From contig JAFLKA010000289.1 of the NCBI GenBank assembly GCA_022712735.1, positions 1-23,121 on the forward strand: a DNA stretch of 23,121 nucleotides. Reading direction: 5' to 3'. Within the stretch, counting starts at the first letter, position 1; the number at the start of each line of letters is the position of its first letter. The translations under genes were made by a program, and so were the position numbers. Below are positions 13,329 to 21,500 of the stretch, in pieces. The stretch is from Marinosulfonomonas sp. (GTDB taxonomy: Bacteria > Pseudomonadota > Alphaproteobacteria > Rhodobacterales > Rhodobacteraceae). The notes beneath the pieces were generated by a model, which was not told where the DNA came from, ran no database searches, and saw only the letters and a list, made by a program, of their open reading frames with translations.

Positions 13329-14821
13329 AACCGTGCTTTGGATACATTCGAGTGTCCACCGTCAAACAAGGCGAAGGTGCCTCACTCGACGCGCAAAAAG
13401 ATGCAATCACGGATTTTGCGAGTCAGAACGGAATTGAGATTATTAAATGGTTTGAAGAGCTGGAAACGGCCTCCAAAGCGGGCAGGCCATTGTTTGGCGA
13501 CATGCTTTCCGAGCTGCAACGAGGAAAAGCTGATGGAGTTGTTATCCACCGGATCGACCGTTCTGCCCGTAACTATTCAGATTGGGCGCGGCTTGATGAA
13601 GTGGCACGCCAAGGGGTGAAAGTCTACTTTGCCGCCGACAGTCTGGACTTTGATACACGGGGTGGGCGGCTTTTGGCGGATATTCAAATGGCCTTGGCGG
13701 CTGACTATAGTCGTAACCTCAGCATTGAGGCCAAGAAGGGGCTGTATGGCCGCCTCAAGCAGGGCATCTATCCGTTCCGCGCGCCTATTGGCTATCGTGA
13801 TGAAGGGGGTGGGAAGTTGAAATCAACTGACCCGATAAAAGCGCCGTTGGTGAAGGAGCTGTTCCGGCTGTATCTTACCGGTGATTATTCCCTCAACAGT
13901 TTGACCATTGAGATGCAACGTCGTGGGCTCACGGGTTACTACGGCAATCCTGTGGTACGTCGTAATGTCGAAACCATCCTGAAAACCCCCTATTATTGTG
14001 GTCAGATATTGGTGATGGGCAAGCTGTACAAAGGCATACACACGCCGCTGATCAATGTGGCGGAATTCCGACGGGTGCAGTCGATCAAAGCCAACCGAAG
14101 CGGCAAGAAATCCACCAAGCACAAACACCTGTTTCGCGGGCTTGTTCGGTGTGATCATTGCAAGCGGACCTTGACCGGCGAGACGCAAAAGGGGCGGGTG
14201 TATTACCGTTGCCACACACAAGGGTGCGATGGGAAACCTATTCGAGAGGATAGGCTTGAGACACAAATCATAGACGCCTTGCAGGGGATGGAAATCAGCG
14301 CACAGGATCAAAAATATCTGAAAGAGCAGTTGCACTCTTGGATTGAAAAAGGCGGGCAGCATGATCTGGAGAAATCACTCAAATTGCGGATCAGTGATGC
14401 GCAGGCAAAACAGGATCGTTTGACTGACCTGTTGGTGGATGGTGCAATAGACAAGGCGGCATTCACCCTGCGCAAAGATAATTTTACCTTTGAAATTGAA
14501 CAGTTGCGGGGGGAATTGGCGGCAATCCAGAAAAGCAAAATGGGGATTGAGGATTTTGAGCAGGCGGTATGTTATGCGACGTCGCTGAGCAAGTCATACG
14601 ATTGTGCTGATCCGATTGCGAAAAGGCAGATGTTGAAGAACAGTTTTACACGGCTTGGGGTGTATTCTGGGGAATTGGTATGGGAGCCTGCGATGTGGTT
14701 GCAACAGCTTGGTGGGGGCAGGGGTGCTACGGCGAAGGGAGTAGACATCCAAACGGCGGTTGCGTGTTTGAGGGGGCAGGAATTGCAGAATAGTGAGGTT
14801 TCTATACCCGCCCAAGCCTAG
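13325..14821 (+). CDS. Large serine recombinase (integrase)
   Basis: This 498-residue protein has an N-terminal resolvase domain with the catalytic serine in GYIRVSTVKQ (S11) and the HRIDRSARN motif (75-83). A recombinase domain spans about 155-255 (APIGYRDEGG..., PYYCGQILVMGKLYKGIHTP). A zinc ribbon follows at about 270-301 (C276, C279, C296, C301), and then a helical, coiled-coil-like C-terminus (345-420) ends with a long tail. Such enzymes integrate and excise phages and genomic islands between short att sites. It is complete and in frame. Its position at the right end of the mobile region, before the RTX genes, suggests the attachment site lies between 14822 and 15057. The partner site on the left is not in the window. 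Confidence 0.92.
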   Translation: MKPCFGYIRVSTVKQGEGASLDAQKDAITDFASQNGIEIIKWFEELETASKAGRPLFGDMLSELQRGKADGVVIHRIDRSARNYSDWARLDEVARQGVKVYFAADSLDFDTRGGRLLADIQMALAADYSRNLSIEAKKGLYGRLKQGIYPFRAPIGYRDEGGGKLKSTDPIKAPLVKELFRLYLTGDYSLNSLTIEMQRRGLTGYYGNPVVRRNVETILKTPYYCGQILVMGKLYKGIHTPLINVAEFRRVQSIKANRSGKKSTKHKHLFRGLVRCDHCKRTLTGETQKGRVYYRCHTQGCDGKPIREDRLETQIIDALQGMEISAQDQKYLKEQLHSWIEKGGQHDLEKSLKLRISDAQAKQDRLTDLLVDGAIDKAAFTLRKDNFTFEIEQLRGELAAIQKSKMGIEDFEQAVCYATSLSKSYDCADPIAKRQMLKNSFTRLGVYSGELVWEPAMWLQQLGGGRGATAKGVDIQTAVACLRGQELQNSEVSIPAQA

Positions 14822-15057
14822 TTTCCGAAAAAATACGACTGGAGCTGATTTTGCTGGAACCATTGGTTTCGGCTTGGTTTTATTCGGACTGCAGCGCAGT
14901 GCGCGGTCTGTGGTGCGCCGTCTTTCGGTATATTTTCGCTTGATAATAGTGAATGCGCTGATAGGATCAACTTTAGAGGGATTCTGCTGGGTGTATTTTA
15001 GTGCTGATTGCTGGGGTTAATCATTTTAGAGATATAACGAGGCCTGTGTCGCGGGAC
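14822..15057. other. Intergenic stretch after the recombinase, possible attachment-site region
   Basis: These 236 bp show no convincing gene. A 75-codon frame starting inside the recombinase end has no ribosome site and a random-looking composition. There is an imperfect GC-rich inverted repeat near 14890-14912 (GACTGCAGCGCAGTGCGCGGTC). If the recombinase belongs to an element ending here, one att half-site should be in this stretch, but none can be recognised without the matching left end. Confidence 0.3.
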
Positions 15058-15354
15058 GGGGTGCTGGATGCGTCGGACGCGGAGTTTGCCAACTTCAAGG
15101 TATTGGTGACTGATACCGATGGCTCGACCGAAGCCAAGACGCTGGCGCAGTTGAACATCACCTCGATCAACCTGACAGCGGACGCGACCCACATCGAGTT
15201 GCCGGATGGATCAATGATCACTGGTCAGACCACATTTACCTACACCGACGACACAACCGGAATGGTCGCCACCGCCACGCTGATGGCCGAGGTTCAGGCT
15301 AATGTGATTGTTAGTTGTTGGGAGGGTCGGGAGTTATGGTCCAATGCTGCGTAG
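15058..15354 (+). pseudogene. Fragment of an RTX gene, a partial copy of the downstream giant gene
   Basis: From about 15058 to 15300 the DNA aligns without gaps to 16760-17002 (offset 1,702 bp), with about 24 mismatches in 240 bases by eye, near 90% identity. It encodes the end of the FrpC-like Ca-binding domain (GVLDASDAEFANFKVLV ... ELPDGSMITG ... TLMAE). The similarity stops abruptly at both ends: upstream it joins the post-recombinase sequence, and downstream it continues as unrelated codons to a TAG at 15352-15354. No start codon with a ribosome site is apparent. It is a left-over of a second RTX gene copy, probably made by duplication, recombination or element insertion. Confidence 0.8.
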
Positions 15355-15385
15355 CTTCTAAATCACTAAAAAGGACAAATCTAGA

Positions 15386-15559
15386 ATGAAGTATCTCAAA
15401 CAAATCACATGGAAATTATGGGCCTCATTTGCTGCCATCTTTGTTATTGCATTGATAAGTTACCAATCTGGTTCAGGGTTTGATTTGGATGAAGTTACTG
15501 GGATAATTATTATGCTTGTCGTTTCTATTGTTTACTACATTTGGCTGGATAAAAAATAA
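15386..15559 (+). CDS. 57-aa two-TM small membrane protein
   Basis: ATG 15386 to TAA 15557-15559 encodes MKYLKQITWKLWASFAAIFV, a first hydrophobic helix up to about residue 26, then a short polar loop (SYQSGSGFDLDEVTG) and a second helix GIIIMLVVSIVYYIWL (39-54), ending DKK. AAGGA lies about 11 bp before the ATG. It stops 12 bp before the ATG of the giant RTX gene, which has its own AAGGA, so the two are surely co-transcribed. GC is about 33% by hand count, far below the RTX coding region that follows. The function is unknown: an immunity-type partner, a secretion helper or a holin-like protein are all possible. Conservation was not checked. Confidence 0.7.
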   Translation: MKYLKQITWKLWASFAAIFVIALISYQSGSGFDLDEVTGIIIMLVVSIVYYIWLDKK

Positions 15560-15571
15560 GGATAATACATC

Positions 15572-18500
15572 ATGACTGAATTTCCTAAATTTGAAATGCC
15601 GGATGTGGCAACGTATGAGCCAAATTTTACAGAGCCGGAAGGTAACTTGGGTGCTGGAGTAACTATTAGGGGTGCTCAGGTATTAGTTGGCACAGGTGCG
15701 GAATTTCTTGGAAAAAGTATAGCAAATGGGGGGTGGGGGAAAGCAGCGCTGGCAGTCAAAATTGGAGGCGGACTGGCTACTGCTACAATTGGAGTTGTGG
15801 CAGAATCTGTTATAACAGGTAAGCCGCCGACGGTTGAAAGCATTCTGAAATCTTCAGTTGTTGCCGTAGCTTCTGTACTGGGTGGACCTGTCGGAGGGAT
15901 AATAGCTTCCACAGTCATTATCGCGGCTGAAAATGGTCTCTTTGACGATATAGAAGACCCATTCTCAAATCTTTCAAGTAATCCAAGTCCCACAGGTCTG
16001 CCGAGCCTTCAAGATCAGGCATTGTCCCAGCCAACTGGTCCAGTAGCTGCGTATTCACGAGCGTTAGCTCATGGCACCCCACAAGAAATTGCTCGTGCCG
16101 CGATGAACCTCCCAGAAGTATGGGATGATGCAATCCTGCGGGCAGCCGCAGGTTATGGCGTTTATGATCGAGCCATTGATAATGACCGAAGCAGCAAGGA
16201 CAAAGGGCGTTCTGGCCGTGATGATCATGATCCCGGTGACAACCGCTCCGGCGATAACGACAAGAACACCCGAGGATCGGGTCATGACGATGATCATGGT
16301 GGTGGTAAGGGTGGGAAAAAGGATACAGGTGGTCACGGCAGTGACACTGGCGGATATGGCGGTGGCGGCAAGGGTGGAAAAAAAGATACAGGCAGTCATC
16401 GTGATGACCGAGGGACAAGTGGGAAAAAGGGCAGCGACGACGACAAGAACAGCAGGCCGGATCGTAGCCCAGAAGACGACGATCCAGGCAGGACAGGCCC
16501 ACGTCCCATCATCCTCGACCTAAACGGCAACGGGGTCGAGATCACCGACCTGAGTAAATCGACGCAGTTTGTGGATGCCACTGGCGACGGCCTCCTGAAC
16601 CGCACGGCTTGGGCGGGCGCAGGTGATGGGGTGTTGTTTTATGATCCGGATAACCTCGGCGAGATCACCGAGAAACGCCAATATGTGTTCACCGAATGGG
16701 ACCCGACGGCGACCAGCGATATGGAGGCATTGGCCTCGTATTTTGACAGCAACGGGGATGGGGTGCTGGATGCTTCGGACGCGGAGTTTGCCAACTTCAA
16801 GGTATTGGTGACCAACGCCGATGGTTCGACCGAGGCGAAGACGCTGGCGCAGCTCAACATCACCTCGATCAACCTGACGGCGGACGCGACGCACATCGAG
16901 TTGCCGGATGGATCAATGATCACTGGCCAGACCACCTTTACCTACACCGACGGCAGCACCGGCAAGGTCGCCACCGCCACGCTGATGGCGGAGGCGCAGG
17001 GGTATCGGGTGGAGCAGATTGTGAGCGTTGATGGCAGCGGCACACGGACGGTGGAAACCACCGCTTATGCGGCGAGCGGGGATGTGGCCTATGCGCTGAC
17101 CTCGGTCACCACTGCGGATGGCAGTTCGATCACCAACACATGGGATTTTAATGGCGACGAGGTGGTCGACCAGATACAGACCATCACCACGGTGACCAAT
17201 GGCGATGGCAGCAAAACCGAAACGCTGACCAATCTGGCGGGGGCTGTGGCGGCAACGGCGTTGTTGATCAACCGCACGATCACCACGACCAGTGCCGATG
17301 GCAAGGTTGTGAGCATTCAGCGCGACAGCACCGGTGGCGGTTGGATTGACCAGACCGAGGTGCGTACGGAATTGGTCGATGGCAGCCGGACCACGGTGAT
17401 TACGGATCTGTCTGAGGACGGGTCGGTCATTACAAGTTCCAGCGAGGTGATGAGCGTGGATGGTTTGAGCCGCTCTGTTGCCTATGATCTGGATGGTGAC
17501 AGTGTGGTGGACCGCACGGATAGCCACGAGATAACGGTGAATACTGATGGCAGCCGGACCGAGGTGATTACGACAACGAACAATGATGCCACGGTGCGTG
17601 GTTCGGTGGTGGAAACCGTCAGTGCGGATGGGCGGATCAAGACGATTGCGCGTGATCTGGACGGCGATGGTGATACGGATACGCTGGAAGAGACGGCGAT
17701 TAGCGTGGCTGCGGATGGCAGCACATCTTCCACCCTGACGGTCAAGAATGGTGATGGTAGTGTGCGCCGCACGGTGACGCATGATCAGTCGGATGATGCG
17801 TTGGTCAAGACGGTTGCCTCAGATGTGGACGGCGATGGTGATATTGATCTGACCACGGTTGATGCAACGGTGATTGCGGCGGATGACAGTCGGGTGCGTA
17901 CTGTAACGGCGATCAACACTGATGGTTCCGTGCGCAGCATGGTGAAAGAGACTTTGGGTGCCGATAAGGTCAGTTCCGAGACTTGGGTTGACCTGAATCA
18001 GAACGGGGTGTTCGAGGCCACGGATTTGGTGAAATCGGTTGAGGTTGATGCTGTTACTGATGAGCGCACCACAACGGTGTATGGTCGTAATGCTGACGGG
18101 TCGGTAAGCTCAAAAAGCACCACTGTGACCAGTCAGGATGGTCTGACCAGCACGACCACTATTGATGCTGACGGGGATGGTGACACTGATACTGCGGTTT
18201 CCGATGTGACAGCCGTAAGTGGTGGCGGGGTTTCAACGCGGACGGTTATTACAACCAATCAGGATGGCAGTTTGCGCAATAAGTCCGTGAGTGTGACCAG
18301 CGCTGATGGCTTGACAACAACCACACAATTTGACCGTGATGGTGACGGTGGTTTTGACGCCAAATCTGTTAATGTCAGGGTGTTGAACGGGGACGGTAGC
18401 ATCACGCAAACGGTTTCTGATTATGCGGGCAATGGCACGACGTTGCTGGCGCGCTCCATCACGGATCAAAGTGCGGACCGGTTGACCACAACTGTGAGCA

Positions 18501-21500
18501 CGGATGCAAATGGTGACGGGCATGTTGACCTTGTTGTGACCTCGGTTGAGGCGGCAGATGGCTCTAAAACCATCACTAGAACGACCTATCAGCCGAATGG
18601 TGATGTTGCCGGAACCTCGGTGAGCACGGTCAGTGCCAATGGGCTTGTTTTGAGTGTTGAAACTGATGCGGATGGCAATCTGATCAATGAAAGCATTGTC
18701 ACGGATACGACCACATATAATTCTGATGGTGGCCGTACGATAATCCGGGATGTGGATAATGGTGACGGGTCAGACCGCAGTCTGGTTGAAACAACAATCA
18801 GCGATGATGGGCTGACGGTCACAACACAAACGGATGTTGATGGTGACGGCGTGTTTGAACGGGTTGCCACAGCGGTAAGCACGCTGAATGCCGATGGCAG
18901 TGTAATAAAGCTTGCGCAGTCCCGATCAACCAACAACACGCTGCTGAGCCAAACCCAGACAACCGTCAGTGATGATGGCTTGATCACAACAACCCAAATG
19001 GACGCGGATGGCGACGGCGATTTTGATCTGAGCAGCGAGACTGTAACCGTATTGCAGAATGATGGCGGCACTGTAACAACAACAGAGCTGCGGGATGAAG
19101 CGGGCGTTTTGCGCAACTCCTCCACAGTGACGTCCTCAGATGATGGCCGCTCTGTGACGGTTGCAAGTGACATCAACGGCGATGGGGTGGATGATACCCT
19201 CACAACACGTGTCGAATCCGATGATGGCACATACGATGTCATCCGGTCAGGCCTGAATGCCGATGGCACATTGCAAAGCCGCAGCCACACCACGACCAGC
19301 AGTGATGGCTTGACGGCTACAACCAGGATCGACAGGGATGGCGATGGTGTCTTTGAGGCGGTGACCGAAGATGTGGCGGTTTTTGGAGCAGATGGCTCCA
19401 CCACCCGCACGATCGAGAATGCCAGCGATGATGGCACGGTCTATAGCCGTTCAACAGTGGTCACCAGTGATGATGGCCTTACCACCACACGCAGCTCGGA
19501 TTGGAACAACGACGGCGCTATCGATCTGACCACGACCAGCACGTCTTCAACAGCAACAAATGGCATTGAGACCGTAACCGTGGAGAACAAGGCTGCGGAT
19601 AATTCCGTTCTGGACAGCTTTACCAAAGTCACCAGCGCCGATGGGCGCACCGTTACAGCATCTTTTGACGCGGATGGCGATGGCATCAATGACAATGTCA
19701 AAACCACAACTGTTGGTGACGATGGACAGATCACAACCACGTCCAATTACTACTCCACCGGTGGCACGCTTCAGGCCACTTACACCTCCACCCGCAGTGG
19801 CGATGGCTTAACCACAACGCACTCGACAGATCGCAATGGTGATGGCGAGATTGAACTGTTCAGCACGGTCACAACGTCCTTAGGCGAAGATGGCAGCGTT
19901 TCGCGCAGTGTTGAGCATCGCAATGATCGCTATATTGAACTGGGTCATGAAGAATATTTCACCAGTGATGATGGCATGTTCTCCTCATCGGCCCTTGATT
20001 TGGATGGCGATGGGTTTTTTGAGTTCACCACAGAATATTCGACCGCCTTTGAGGTGAATGGTGATATTGTTAATACGCGGACTACCCGTGATAATACCTC
20101 CGCCTTGCTTGCAAACATCATAACCACCACCAGCGGTGACGGGTTGGTGACATCGGTGATGGCCGACTATAATGGCGACGCCAGTGTTGATCGCACATCG
20201 ACCATAACGCGCGGTGCTGATGGCAGCCTGTCCACTGTATCGCATAGTTATGGCGGCAGATATAATCTCCAGCAATCCATCACGACCACAGTGAGTGCAG
20301 ATGGGCGCATATTTAACCAATTGCTGGATTTGAATGGTGATGGCTATCTTGATCGCGAAGTGACTGCGCAAACGGATTTAAGCCAGACGGTGACCACAAC
20401 CTATGAAGATTTTGCGCTAAACGGCATTGTTGAAGCCTCAGTCGTGAGCACCTTGTCGGCCAACGGCATGCACAGCTTATATTTGTTTGATATTGACGGC
20501 GATGGTGAAGTTGATCTGACCAGAGCCACAGATGTTTCCTACGATCCAGCAGGCAACGAGATTATCACCTTCACAGAGATATTCGGCACGAACAATGTAA
20601 CGTATGAAGAGGTGACAACCACCTCGGCGGATGGCCTGACTTCGACAACGACCTTGGACATTGATGGGGACGGCGAGACTGACGGCACAACCGTAACCGA
20701 AACAACGCTCAACGCCGATGGCAGTCGTGTGACCACCTCTGAAACCCGCTACTCCGATGGTGATCTGCGGTCAATGGATACTGTGCATGTGAGCGCAGAT
20801 GGGCGGACAGTCACAGAGACACATGATTATGATGGCAACGGGATAGACGATAAAACCGTTGAAACTGTGGTTGACTCTGATGGTCGGGTGACCAAGGTTG
20901 AAAAAGCCTTTGGCGAAGGCGGCATGTCTAGCAATACCTTTGTGACCACCACATCTGCGGATGGTCTGGTCACTACGATTTTACGGTCAGGAAACTTACA
21001 GACAATTACGCGATCTGCCGTGGATAACGGCAGTTACACTTGGGACAACGGGGGTGCTGCGGCGTCGGGGCAAAAGCATATTGAAGTGACACATTCTGTC
21101 GATGCAATGGGCATCGATACTTGGACGGTCAATAAAGAATGGGAAGGGTTAGAAACTCGTACCGGTGAGAACAGCGAAGGATACTATACCTATACCGTAA
21201 TGGTTACCAAAACCTCCACCAAGGAACAAAGACTAGATACCGCTGCGAAGCAAAAGTTGTTCGCAGAGGCCGCCCGCATTTATGACACTGTTCTTGACCG
21301 TGATCTGGATTTCAATGAAGTTGAGGTGCTCATCGACCACGTCGTTGATGGCGAGCTAAACATGTCAGGATTAACCATGAGCCTATTAGGGTCTGGCGAG
21401 TTCGCGGCGCGTTACGGCGGAATGTCACATGCTGAATTTGTAACGCAAATCTCTTTGAATACGTTTGGACGCCCACCCAGCCTGGATGAGCTAAATACTT

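Noticed and set aside
14793..15020. 75-codon plus-strand ORF after the recombinase
   Set aside because: It starts inside the recombinase gene without a ribosome site, and its composition looks random.
16125..16523. 132-aa plus-strand ORF in another frame of the RTX linker
   Set aside because: It lies wholly within the giant open frame, and its Met/Thr/Arg-rich text arises from the low-complexity linker read out of frame.
18589..19437. 282-aa minus-strand ORF inside the RTX gene
   Set aside because: It is antisense to the repeat array; its Ser/Val/Pro-rich sequence is the mirror of the Thr/Asp repeats.
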